Source: Eubacteriales bacterium (GTDB taxonomy: Bacteria > Bacillota > Clostridia > Peptostreptococcales > Anaerovoracaceae). From it: 5,750 nt of DNA. Each line of letters opens with the position of its first letter. The first letter of the stretch is position 1. The position numbers and the translations under genes are program-made. The stretch spans positions 1-5,750 of the forward strand of contig JAQUYZ010000139.1 in the NCBI GenBank assembly GCA_028691625.1, given 5' to 3'. A model generated the notes under the pieces. It searched no databases, was not told where the DNA came from, and was given only the letters and a program-made list of their open reading frames with translations. Shown one piece after another: positions 1-5,750 of the stretch.

Positions 1-469
1 TAATTCAGATATCAAGTCCACCAAGGTGGAAGCATCTGAGATTCTGAAAAAGGTGCAGCCGGAGGACCTGCTGAAATACGGCTTAATACCGGAGTTCATC
101 GGCAGGCTGCCTGTCATGGTAACACTGGATGAATTGACAAAGGATGCCCTGGTGCGAATCATCAAGGAGCCGAAGAACGCTATTTTGAAGCAGTACAAGA
201 AGCTGTTCCAGATGGACGGTGTGGAACTTGAGATCGAAGACGACGCCATTAACAGAGTGGCGGAAAAAGCAATCGAAAGAAAAACAGGGGCAAGAGGACT
301 GAGAAGTATATTAGAACATGTTATGACAGATATTATGTATGAGCTCCCGTCCCGGGAAGATATTACAAAATGTATCATAACAAAGGGGACAATTGATTAT
401 AACACAGGGCCGGCTTTAGTACTTGTGGAGTCGAAACGAAACAAGAAGAGCGAGGAATCTGCATCGTAA
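1..469 (+). CDS. clpX: ATP-dependent Clp protease ATP-binding subunit ClpX (3' part)
   Basis: This is the C-terminal 155 residues of ClpX; the reading frame enters at base 2 and runs to TAA at 467-469. ClpX is the hexameric AAA+ unfoldase that recognises tagged proteins and threads them into the ClpP peptidase in the cytoplasm. Visible landmarks are the box VII stretch PEFIGRLP, whose arginine (nt 104-106) is the arginine finger that contacts ATP in the neighbouring subunit, and the sensor-2 motif TGARGLRSI (GAR arginine at nt 293-295) in the small AAA+ subdomain. The protein ends in a short charged tail, [11 protein letters not shown]. The zinc-binding domain, Walker A and B motifs and pore loops would lie upstream of the window (the family is about 420 residues). 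A terminator follows directly, and lon comes next, an order common in Firmicutes. The family assignment is very secure; only the upstream part is unseen. Confidence 0.97.
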   Translation, partial: NSDIKSTKVEASEILKKVQPEDLLKYGLIPEFIGRLPVMVTLDELTKDALVRIIKEPKNAILKQYKKLFQMDGVELEIEDDAINRVAEKAIERKTGARGLRSILEHVMTDIMYELPSREDITKCIITKGTIDYNTGPALVLVESKRNKKSEESAS

Positions 470-471
470 GA

Positions 472-499
472 CAGGCGGCGAAAAGCCGCCTGATTTTTT
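472..499 (+). terminator. Rho-independent terminator after clpX
   Basis: A perfect 8-bp GC-rich stem (CAGGCGGC at 472-479 pairing with GCCGCCTG at 485-492) closes a 5-nt GAAAA loop. It is followed by an A and then six Ts (494-499). It starts 2 bp after the clpX stop, so it very probably ends the clpX transcript. It implies that lon has its own promoter, or depends on partial read-through. I could not identify a convincing -35/-10 pair in the 60 bp between this terminator and the lon ribosome binding site. Confidence 0.9.
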
Positions 500-562
500 A
501 GCAGGCGATATCGGAAAAAATGGAATAGAAATCAAAAGGGATCATAAAGGGGTATTAGAAAC

Positions 563-569
563 AGGAGGG
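563..569 (+). promoter_or_regulatory. Ribosome binding site of lon
   Basis: AGGAGGG lies 4 nt upstream of the ATG at 574 and is a near-perfect anti-16S match. It decides the start in favour of the long form of Lon: the in-frame ATGs at 661, 703, 715 and 748 have no comparable site in front of them. The charged N-terminal extension is therefore probably translated. Confidence 0.85.
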
Positions 570-573
570 TAAT

Positions 574-3099
574 ATGACAGAGGATAAAGTGAAAAAGACA
601 GGTAAGAAAAAAAGCGAGAAGCTTGAGAACATCGATCCCGTTAACGACGAAACAGAATTGATGAAAGAAGATTTGAATGCAGACGAAGAGACAGTTAAGG
701 AGATGGAAGAGGCTATGGCAGATGATACCAAAACTGCAATCAGGTCCATGCCGATGATTCCTCTCAGAGGGCTTTCAATCTTTCCTTATATGGTCCTTCA
801 TTTTGATATAGGCAGAGAGAAATCCATCAGTGCGCTGGAAAAAGCCATGATGATGAATCAACTGGTGTTTCTTTCCGCCCAAAAGGATGCAGAAACCGAT
901 CTTCCTACTCACGAGGATTTTTATAAAATTGGAACCATCGCAAAGATCAAGCAGATGCTCAAGCTTCCGGGAGATGCGATCCGGGTACTGGTGGAAGGCG
1001 TTAGCAGAGGGGAAATCCAGAATGTCGTCTTGGAAGTGCCTTACTTCAAGTGTACTGTGAAAAAAATCGAAGAAAGAGAATTTGACGAGCTTCCTTCCAG
1101 GGTAGTCGCTTTGATGCGCTCTACACTGGGCAATTTCGAGAATTATTTGGATCTGAATCCAAAGGTGTCTCAGGATATCTTCCCGTCGGTCGCCTCGGTG
1201 GATCAGCCGGGAAGGCTGGCTGATGTGATTACGTCTCATCTCGATGTCAAGACGGAAGAGAAGCAGAAGATTCTGGAGGCCTTCGATCCCGAGGACAGAC
1301 TTGAAATTCTAAACGAGATATTAAATAAGGAAATCGAGATCCTGACCATCGAGCAGGATATCAATATAAAGGTCAGAAGCCAGATCAACAAGGTGCAGCG
1401 CGAGTACTATCTGAAGGAGCAGATGCGTGCCATTCAGGAGGAACTGGGGCAGGATGAAGCCATCGAGGATGAAATTGAAACCTGGCTGGGCCAGCTGAAA
1501 AAGCTCAAACTGTCACCAAAGGTCAATGAGAAGGTTGAAAAGGAAATCAAGCGGTTATCCAAGATACAGCCCTCCTCTGCGGAAGGCGGTGTGATCCGGA
1601 CCTACATCGAATGGATCCTTGCTCTGCCATGGGTCAAAGCTTCCAAAGGAACCATCGATATCAAGAATGCGGAGAAGATATTAAATGAAGACCATTATGG
1701 TCTGGAGAAGGTTAAGGATCGAATCCTGGAATATCTGGCGGTCATGAAGCTTTCCAAGAACATGAAGGGACCGATCCTCTGTCTGGTTGGGCCTCCGGGA
1801 GTCGGAAAGACCTCCGTGGCCAGATCCATTGCCCGGGCGGTAAACCGTGATTTTGTCAGGATGTCCCTGGGGGGAGTGAGAGACGAGGCCGAGATCAGAG
1901 GACACAGAAGAACCTATATTGGTGCGATTCCCGGCAGAGTCATTTCAGCAATCAAGGAGGCAGGCACCAATAATCCCGTCTTCCTCTTTGACGAGGTGGA
2001 CAAAATCGGAGCCGACTTCAGGGGAGATCCTGCATCTGCACTCCTGGAGGTTCTTGACCCGGAACAAAACAAGGAATTTACGGATCACTATCTTGAGGTT
2101 CCTTTTGATCTTTCCAAGGTGATGTTTATTACAACGGCAAATACCACGGATACGATTCCAAGACCACTGCTGGATCGAATGGAAGTGATTCAGGTCCCCG
2201 GTTATACCGAAGAAGAAAAGGTTAAGATTGCAGAACGGTATCTGATTCCGAAAAAGGTCAAGGAGCACGGTCTGAAGGATGAAAATATCACGATCTCAGA
2301 GAGTACCATCCGGAGTATTATCAATTATTATACGAGAGAATCCGGTGTCAGAAATCTGGAAAGAGAGCTGGCCAACCTGTGCAGAAAGGTTGCCAGAAAG
2401 ATCGTGGAGGAGGATGCGACAAGATTTCGTGTTACCGCAGCAAATATAGAAACGTATCTTGGCAAAAAGCGGTACCGTTATGATATCATAGAAGGAGAAA
2501 ACGAGATCGGTGTCACTACGGGTCTTGCATGGACCATCGTGGGCGGCGATACCCTGTTCATAGAAACCACGCTGATTCCGGGAACCGGCAAACTGGTGCT
2601 TACGGGGCAGCTGGGCGAGGTCATGCAGGAATCGGCAAAGGCCGGTGTGAGCTATATCCGTTCCATCAGCAAGGAACTGGGCATCCAGGAAGATTTCTAT
2701 AAAGAAAATGATCTTCATATCCACATTCCGGAGGGAGCAACACCGAAGGACGGTCCGTCTGCAGGCGTTACCATGTGCACCGCCATCATATCCACCCTTA
2801 CCAAAACACCGGTAAGAAAGGATGTTGCCATGACGGGGGAAATCACCCTTCGAGGCAAGGTGCTTCCGGTAGGAGGAATCAGGGAGAAGGTGCTTGCCGC
2901 CCACAGAGCGGGAATCAAGAAGGTTCTGCTGCCTGCAGACAATGAAAAGGATATTGAGGAAATTCCGGCCAACGTGAGAAAGAAATTGGAATTCATTCTG
3001 ATCCACAATGTTAGTGAAGCACTGGACCATGCATTGCTGAAGACGGAAGACGGTAAAGTGAAGATGGAAGCGGAAGACTCCGGTAAAACGGAAGCTTAG
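574..3099 (+). CDS. lon: ATP-dependent Lon protease (LonA type)
   Basis: Lon is a cytoplasmic homohexameric AAA+ serine protease that unfolds and degrades misfolded and selected regulatory proteins. At 841 residues it is longer than the roughly 775-785 usual for LonA. The extra length is mainly a charged N-terminal extension of about 58 residues (lysine-rich 5-16, acidic 18-51). The Lon N domain starts near MPMIPLRGL (59-67), and a helical linker containing [17 protein letters not shown] begins at 276. The AAA+ module carries Walker A GPPGVGKT (406-413), Walker B VFLFDEVD (469-476), sensor-1 N523, arginine finger R535 and sensor-2 R593. The C-terminal protease domain carries the catalytic Ser729 in PKDGPSAG and Lys772 in [11 protein letters not shown], so the Ser-Lys dyad is intact. 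A short acidic/basic tail closes the protein. It follows the clpX terminator and leads into engB after 21 bp. All key residues are present, so it should be active. The start at 574 rests on its strong ribosome binding site. Confidence 0.98.
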   Translation: MTEDKVKKTGKKKSEKLENIDPVNDETELMKEDLNADEETVKEMEEAMADDTKTAIRSMPMIPLRGLSIFPYMVLHFDIGREKSISALEKAMMMNQLVFLSAQKDAETDLPTHEDFYKIGTIAKIKQMLKLPGDAIRVLVEGVSRGEIQNVVLEVPYFKCTVKKIEEREFDELPSRVVALMRSTLGNFENYLDLNPKVSQDIFPSVASVDQPGRLADVITSHLDVKTEEKQKILEAFDPEDRLEILNEILNKEIEILTIEQDINIKVRSQINKVQREYYLKEQMRAIQEELGQDEAIEDEIETWLGQLKKLKLSPKVNEKVEKEIKRLSKIQPSSAEGGVIRTYIEWILALPWVKASKGTIDIKNAEKILNEDHYGLEKVKDRILEYLAVMKLSKNMKGPILCLVGPPGVGKTSVARSIARAVNRDFVRMSLGGVRDEAEIRGHRRTYIGAIPGRVISAIKEAGTNNPVFLFDEVDKIGADFRGDPASALLEVLDPEQNKEFTDHYLEVPFDLSKVMFITTANTTDTIPRPLLDRMEVIQVPGYTEEEKVKIAERYLIPKKVKEHGLKDENITISESTIRSIINYYTRESGVRNLERELANLCRKVARKIVEEDATRFRVTAANIETYLGKKRYRYDIIEGENEIGVTTGLAWTIVGGDTLFIETTLIPGTGKLVLTGQLGEVMQESAKAGVSYIRSISKELGIQEDFYKENDLHIHIPEGATPKDGPSAGVTMCTAIISTLTKTPVRKDVAMTGEITLRGKVLPVGGIREKVLAAHRAGIKKVLLPADNEKDIEEIPANVRKKLEFILIHNVSEALDHALLKTEDGKVKMEAEDSGKTEA

Positions 3100-3120
3100 T
3101 TCCGGGGAAGTAGTAGTAAC

Positions 3121-3711
3121 ATGATAATAAAAAAAGCAGATCTGGTCGCAGTAGCAGTGAAAAAAAGTCAATACCCGGAGGACAACAAAAAGGAAATCGC
3201 TTTTGCCGGCCGATCCAATGTAGGAAAGTCATCTTTGTTGAATCTTCTGGTGAACAGAAAAAATCTGGCGAGAGTCAGCGGCAGCCCGGGGAAGACGCGA
3301 ACGATCAATTTTTATGAGATCAATGATGAATTCCGTATTGTCGATCTGCCCGGATACGGATATGCGAAGGTTTCCAAGTCCGTTACGGAAGGCTGGGGTG
3401 ATATGATCGAAGCGTATCTGGCAGGCCGCCACGGATTGCTGAAGGTGGTCCAGCTTGTAGATATCAGACATACTCCCTCCGCCCAGGATGTTCAAATGTA
3501 TGAATGGCTGAAGCACTACGGATTTGACGGTATTGTGGTAGCAACAAAGGCTGATAAAATTTCCAGAAACGAAATGACTAAATGCGTCAGTGACATAAGA
3601 AAAACACTGGGGCTGGCTCCAGAAGATAAGGTGATACCCATCTCTTCCCTGAAGAGAACGGGTTATGATAAGCTAATGGAAGAGTTAGATCGTCTTTTGG
3701 AGGAGGTATAG
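3121..3711 (+). CDS. engB: Ribosome biogenesis GTP-binding protein EngB/YsxC/YihA
   Basis: A small TRAFAC-class GTPase of 196 residues, the family's usual length. It assists a late step of 50S ribosomal subunit assembly and is essential in many bacteria. The G motifs are in order: G1 GRSNVGKS (30-37), G2 region GKTRTINF (57-64), G3 DLPGYG (75-80), G4 TKAD (142-145) and G5 SSLK (175-178). No extra domain is fused. The ATG at 3121 gives the expected N terminus, a short strand-forming lead before G1. Its ribosome binding site is weak and distant (GGGGAAG at 3104-3110, about 10 nt away), which suggests it is read partly by coupling to lon, whose stop is only 21 bp upstream. A lon-engB (lonA-ysxC) pair is a known arrangement in Bacillus and relatives. 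The assignment is secure. Confidence 0.97.
   Translation: MIIKKADLVAVAVKKSQYPEDNKKEIAFAGRSNVGKSSLLNLLVNRKNLARVSGSPGKTRTINFYEINDEFRIVDLPGYGYAKVSKSVTEGWGDMIEAYLAGRHGLLKVVQLVDIRHTPSAQDVQMYEWLKHYGFDGIVVATKADKISRNEMTKCVSDIRKTLGLAPEDKVIPISSLKRTGYDKLMEELDRLLEEV
3699..3706 (+). promoter_or_regulatory. Ribosome binding site of the DUF1232 gene, inside engB
   Basis: GGAGGAGG lies within the last codons of engB, 8 nt before the ATG at 3715. A strong site buried in the upstream gene supports 3715 as the start and suggests tight co-translation of the two genes. Confidence 0.75.
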
Positions 3712-3714
3712 TCA

Positions 3715-4059
3715 ATGCAGTTTATTTTTCTTCAGGTATTATTGAAGAGGATAAAAGCAATCCGGTATTTTATGAAGGATAAGGGAGTGCCCTTACGGAA
3801 GAAGATCATCATCGTAGCGGGCATCCTGTACCTTTTATCACCGATTGATTTGATCCCGGAACCTATTCTTATTTTTGGTATTGTGGATGATATCACGCTT
3901 TGGACCTTTATCATTTGGTATTTAAAGAGTGAGCTGGACAATTACTGGGTTGAATCCGATGAGGTGGAACCGGCGAAAAAATTCCGTGGAAAAAATATAA
4001 TTGATGATGTAAACTACGAAGTAGAAAAAGAAGTTGTCAAAGAAGAGGAGCAAAAGTAA
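3715..4059 (+). CDS. DUF1232 (YkvA-like) small membrane-associated protein
   Basis: A 114-residue protein with the DUF1232 signature: YLLSPIDLIPE at 39-49 followed by GIVDD at 55-59. The family is widespread, short, and has no established biochemical activity. The N terminus is basic and amphipathic (KRIKAIRYF and KDKGVPLRKK). Two hydrophobic helices follow (about 31-47 and 51-70), separated by the conserved Pro/Asp turn, so a hairpin in or on the cytoplasmic membrane is plausible. The tail from about 71 to 114 is hydrophilic and strongly acidic/lysine-rich, longer than the bare domain needs. The gene begins 3 bp after the engB stop, and its own TAA directly abuts the hpt ATG, so it is embedded in the operon and probably co-translated. 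No catalytic motif is recognisable; its function is unknown. The family call is confident and the topology is inferred. Confidence 0.88.
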   Translation: MQFIFLQVLLKRIKAIRYFMKDKGVPLRKKIIIVAGILYLLSPIDLIPEPILIFGIVDDITLWTFIIWYLKSELDNYWVESDEVEPAKKFRGKNIIDDVNYEVEKEVVKEEEQK

Positions 4060-4590
4060 ATGGAAAACAACTGTACATTTGGACAGGTCATGATCACAGA
4101 GGAGCAGCTCGCGCAGCGAATCAAGGAATTGGGGAAACAGATTTCAGAGGACTATAAGGGACAGGAAGTTTTGGTTGTCGGTATATTGAAGGGCGCGGTA
4201 CTTTTCCTGAGCGATCTGATCAGGGAGATCACCGTGGATACAAAGATCGACTTCATGGCGGTAACCAGCTATGGAGCTTCCACGAAGAGCTCCGGTGTTG
4301 TCAGGATTCTGAAGGACCTGGATACCGGCATCGAGGATGAAAATGTGATTATCGTGGAGGACATTATCGACTCAGGCACCACTCTCCATTATCTGCGGGA
4401 TTATCTTCAGGGCAGAATGCCGAAAACCCTTAAAATATGCACATTGCTGGACAAGCCGGAACGCAGGGAGGTAGACATTAAGGCTGACTACACCGGTTTT
4501 GAAATTGAAAATAAATTTATCGTCGGTTATGGTCTGGACTATGATCAGAAGTATAGAAATCTTCCATACATAACCTGTTTGGAAGAGTAG
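4060..4590 (+). CDS. hpt: Hypoxanthine phosphoribosyltransferase
   Basis: This purine-salvage enzyme transfers phosphoribose from PRPP to hypoxanthine (and often guanine), giving IMP or GMP in the cytoplasm. It has 176 residues, typical of bacterial Hpt. The PRPP-binding signature VIIVEDIIDSGTT spans 96-108, with the E100-D101 pair and the catalytic-base position D104. The pyrophosphate-loop region GILKGA is at 41-46, and the flexible-loop Ser-Tyr is at 70-71. The base-binding C-terminal segment FIVGYGLDYDQKYRNLP (153-169) has F153 and D160 in the positions that stack on and read the purine. The ATG at 4060 directly follows the preceding TAA, with GAGGAG at 4045-4050 as ribosome binding site. 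An in-frame ATG at codon 11 (4090) would also give a complete domain, so the exact start is slightly open. In many Firmicutes hpt sits beside tilS and ftsH; here it sits between a DUF1232 gene and pduL. Confidence 0.95.
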   Translation: MENNCTFGQVMITEEQLAQRIKELGKQISEDYKGQEVLVVGILKGAVLFLSDLIREITVDTKIDFMAVTSYGASTKSSGVVRILKDLDTGIEDENVIIVEDIIDSGTTLHYLRDYLQGRMPKTLKICTLLDKPERREVDIKADYTGFEIENKFIVGYGLDYDQKYRNLPYITCLEE

Positions 4591-4620
4591 CTCATGTTTA
4601 TAAAAGAATTATTATCATAG

Positions 4621-4626
4621 AAGGAG
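4621..4626 (+). promoter_or_regulatory. Ribosome binding site of pduL
   Basis: AAGGAG is placed 8 nt before the ATG at 4635. It fixes a start that leaves only eight residues before the first conserved block (LSNKHLHL). This matters because microcompartment-targeted PduL proteins carry an extra helix there. Confidence 0.8.
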
Positions 4627-4634
4627 AAAAGGAA

Positions 4635-5207
4635 ATGGGTTATAAAGCGGAAGTAGGGTTATCAAACAAGCATCTTCATCTGAAAAGTGAAGATATTGAG
4701 ACATTATTCGGAAAAGGGCACACCTTAACACCGACAAAGGCGTTGAAGCAGCCGGGACAGTTTGCAAGCGAGGAAAAGGTTGATATCGTTGGCCCAAAGG
4801 GTACCTTAAAGGGTGTAAGAGTATTGGGACCGGCGCGTACGGAAACGCAGGTTGAACTGGCATTGACAGACGCCAGAACAATCGGGATCGCAGCACCGGT
4901 CAGAGAGTCCGGAAAGCTTGACGGGACACCGGGAGTGAAGCTGGTAGGACCGGCAGGAGAAGTAGCCATAGACCACGGAACCATCATAGCGCTCCGGCAC
5001 ATTCATCTGTCTCCTGAACAGGCTGCGGAAGCCGGCGTAAAGGATAAGGATATTGTGAAGATTAAATTTGAGGGCGAAAGAGGAGTGATCTTCGATAATG
5101 TTCTTGTACGTTCCGGAGAAGGACACTACAGCGAAATCCATCTTGATACGGACGAGGGCAATGCGGCCGGCCTGAACAATGGCGCATTGGGAGAGATAAT
5201 CAAATAG
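4635..5207 (+). CDS. pduL: PduL-type phosphate propanoyltransferase / phosphotransacetylase
   Basis: PduL enzymes interconvert acyl-CoA plus phosphate with acyl phosphate plus CoA, and are unrelated in sequence to the classical Pta. The protein has 190 residues and two similar halves, each with a His-x-His metal-binding motif: NKHLHL with H13 and H15, and LRHIHLSP with H122 and H124. A further metal-ligand candidate is H169 in SEIHLDTDEGNA. Other family hallmarks are QPGQFASEEKV, VGPKGTLKGVRVLGPAR, TQVELALTDAR and IGIAAPVRESG. The N terminus begins almost at the first motif. The targeting helix that sends PduL into bacterial microcompartments is absent, and no shell gene is in view, so a cytosolic enzyme is inferred. 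It could use acetyl-CoA, propionyl-CoA or both; sequence reading cannot decide. It follows hpt by 44 bp and precedes deoC by 9 bp. Confidence 0.94.
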   Translation: MGYKAEVGLSNKHLHLKSEDIETLFGKGHTLTPTKALKQPGQFASEEKVDIVGPKGTLKGVRVLGPARTETQVELALTDARTIGIAAPVRESGKLDGTPGVKLVGPAGEVAIDHGTIIALRHIHLSPEQAAEAGVKDKDIVKIKFEGERGVIFDNVLVRSGEGHYSEIHLDTDEGNAAGLNNGALGEIIK

Positions 5208-5211
5208 GTGG
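5206..5211 (+). promoter_or_regulatory. Ribosome binding site of deoC, overlapping the pduL stop
   Basis: AGGTGG shares its first two bases with the pduL TAG stop and lies 5 nt before the ATG at 5217. An in-frame GTG at 5208 falls inside this site, so the ATG is the better start. The overlap points to translational coupling of pduL and deoC. Confidence 0.65.
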
Positions 5212-5216
5212 TTGAA

Positions 5217-5750
5217 ATGAAGAATTTAAATCAATATTTTGATCATACGGTTCTGAAACCGGAAGCGACGGAAGCCGACGTGATCAAACTCTGCAGAGAA
5301 GCAAAGGAAAACGGCTTCTATGCGGTTTGTGTCAATTCGTGCTATGTACCGCTGGCAAAGGAGCTGCTGAAAGGTGCGAATGTTAAAATTGCATCCGTCA
5401 TCGGTTTCCCTCTGGGAGCCTGCGCTATGGCAGTAAAAGCCTTTGAAACGGAGTGGGCTTGCAGTGAAGGTGCGGAAGAGATCGATATGGTCATCCATGT
5501 GGGCGCACTGAAGGAAAAGCGTTATGACTATGTAAGACAGGATATTGCAACGGTAGTGGCTGTGGCCGAAGAGCATGGATCCATCGTCAAGGTTATTCTG
5601 GAGACTTGCCTTCTGACGGATGAGGAAGTGGTGAAGGCCTGCGAATTGTCGGGCGAGGCAGGGGCTGCTTTTGTAAAGACATCAACAGATTTTTCCAAGG
5701 AGGGAGCAACCGCCTATCACGTAGCATTGATGAAAAAGACGGTGGGCAGA
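5217..5750 (+). CDS. deoC: Deoxyribose-phosphate aldolase (5' part)
   Basis: DeoC is a class I aldolase that splits 2-deoxyribose 5-phosphate into acetaldehyde and glyceraldehyde 3-phosphate, the last step of deoxynucleoside breakdown. The first 178 codons are present and open to the window edge; the family is about 215-225 residues, so roughly 40 are missing. Landmarks are FDHTVLKPEAT (8-18), VCVNSCYVPLAKELLKG (37-53), SVIGFPLGA (60-68), EEIDMVIHVGALK (87-99, with D90 at the proton-relay aspartate position), VKVILETCLLTDEE (124-137) and VKTSTDFS (153-160), whose K154 is the Schiff-base lysine. The second conserved lysine (E. coli K201) lies beyond the window. Two conserved places differ from the usual pattern: KTSTDF where KTSTGF is usual, and MVIHVG where MVINxG is usual. 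The call is firm; whether activity or specificity is altered is open. Confidence 0.95.
   Translation, partial: MKNLNQYFDHTVLKPEATEADVIKLCREAKENGFYAVCVNSCYVPLAKELLKGANVKIASVIGFPLGACAMAVKAFETEWACSEGAEEIDMVIHVGALKEKRYDYVRQDIATVVAVAEEHGSIVKVILETCLLTDEEVVKACELSGEAGAAFVKTSTDFSKEGATAYHVALMKKTVGR

Noticed and set aside
506..513. 8-bp palindrome CGATATCG between clpX and lon
   Set aside because: It is too short and AT-centred to form a stable hairpin, and is not a recognised operator; better regarded as chance.
500..562. Possible sigma-A promoter for lon (TATTAG at 553-558 or CATAAA at 543-548 as -10)
   Set aside because: No -35 resembling TTGACA lies at a 16-18 bp spacing from either element, so a promoter cannot be supported, although the upstream terminator suggests one should exist.
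775..1239. Minus-strand open frame of 154 codons inside lon
   Set aside because: It is fully covered by the Lon N domain on the plus strand, and the translation shows no family resemblance.
2296..3171. Long minus-strand open frame of about 290 codons opposite the lon 3' end
   Set aside because: It lies antisense to the conserved Lon AAA+/protease domains, its translation is Cys/Phe/His-rich with no recognisable motif, and it is a by-product of plus-strand codon usage.
4676..5141. Overlapping minus-strand open frames across pduL
   Set aside because: They are antisense shadows of a well-conserved PduL; two such frames overlap each other, and neither resembles a known protein.
4635..5207. Microcompartment (BMC) locus suggested by PduL
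   Set aside because: There is no shell protein, aldehyde dehydrogenase or diol dehydratase in the window, and the PduL lacks the N-terminal targeting helix.
5226..5576. Minus-strand open frame of 116 codons opposite deoC
   Set aside because: It is antisense to conserved DeoC motifs, with a low-plausibility composition and no motif.

Overview
The window is a compact, all-plus-strand stretch of a low-to-mid GC Gram-positive chromosome. It most likely comes from an anaerobic member of the Clostridia. The evidence is the clpX-lon-engB gene order seen in Firmicutes, strong purine-rich ribosome binding sites, an ATP-dependent LonA of the Bacillus/Clostridium type, and a PduL-type phosphotransacylase. 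A family such as Anaerovoracaceae or Lachnospiraceae would fit, but this cannot be settled by reading alone.

Layout: (1) 1-469, the 3' third of clpX, ending in a rho-independent terminator (472-499). (2) 500-573, a short leader, then lon (574-3099), a full-length ATP-dependent Lon protease with an unusual charged N-terminal extension. (3) engB/ysxC (3121-3711), the ribosome-assembly GTPase. (4) A small DUF1232/YkvA-type membrane-associated protein (3715-4059). (5) hpt, hypoxanthine phosphoribosyltransferase (4060-4590). (6) A short PduL-type phosphate acyltransferase (4635-5207). (7) The first 178 codons of deoC, deoxyribose-phosphate aldolase (5217 to the window end). No gene-free stretch exceeds about 105 bp, and no terminator was seen after the one behind clpX. 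Everything from lon to deoC therefore looks like one co-transcribed run, with gaps of 21, 3, 0, 44 and 9 bp.

Functionally the run has two halves. The first is protein quality control and ribosome assembly (clpX, lon, engB). The second is nucleoside/base salvage joined to acyl-phosphate metabolism (hpt, pduL, deoC). DeoC releases acetaldehyde from deoxyribose 5-phosphate, and PduL interconverts acyl-CoA and acyl phosphate. With an acetaldehyde dehydrogenase encoded elsewhere, these two could turn deoxyribose into acetyl phosphate and ATP; that link is inference. The PduL lacks the N-terminal targeting helix of microcompartment enzymes, so it is probably cytosolic.

I found no transposon, CRISPR array, phage gene, RNA gene or convincing new system. 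The oddities worth checking are modest: the Lon N-terminal extension, substitutions near the DeoC active site, alternative pairing at the clpX terminator, and four consecutive genes in one reading frame separated only by single stop codons.
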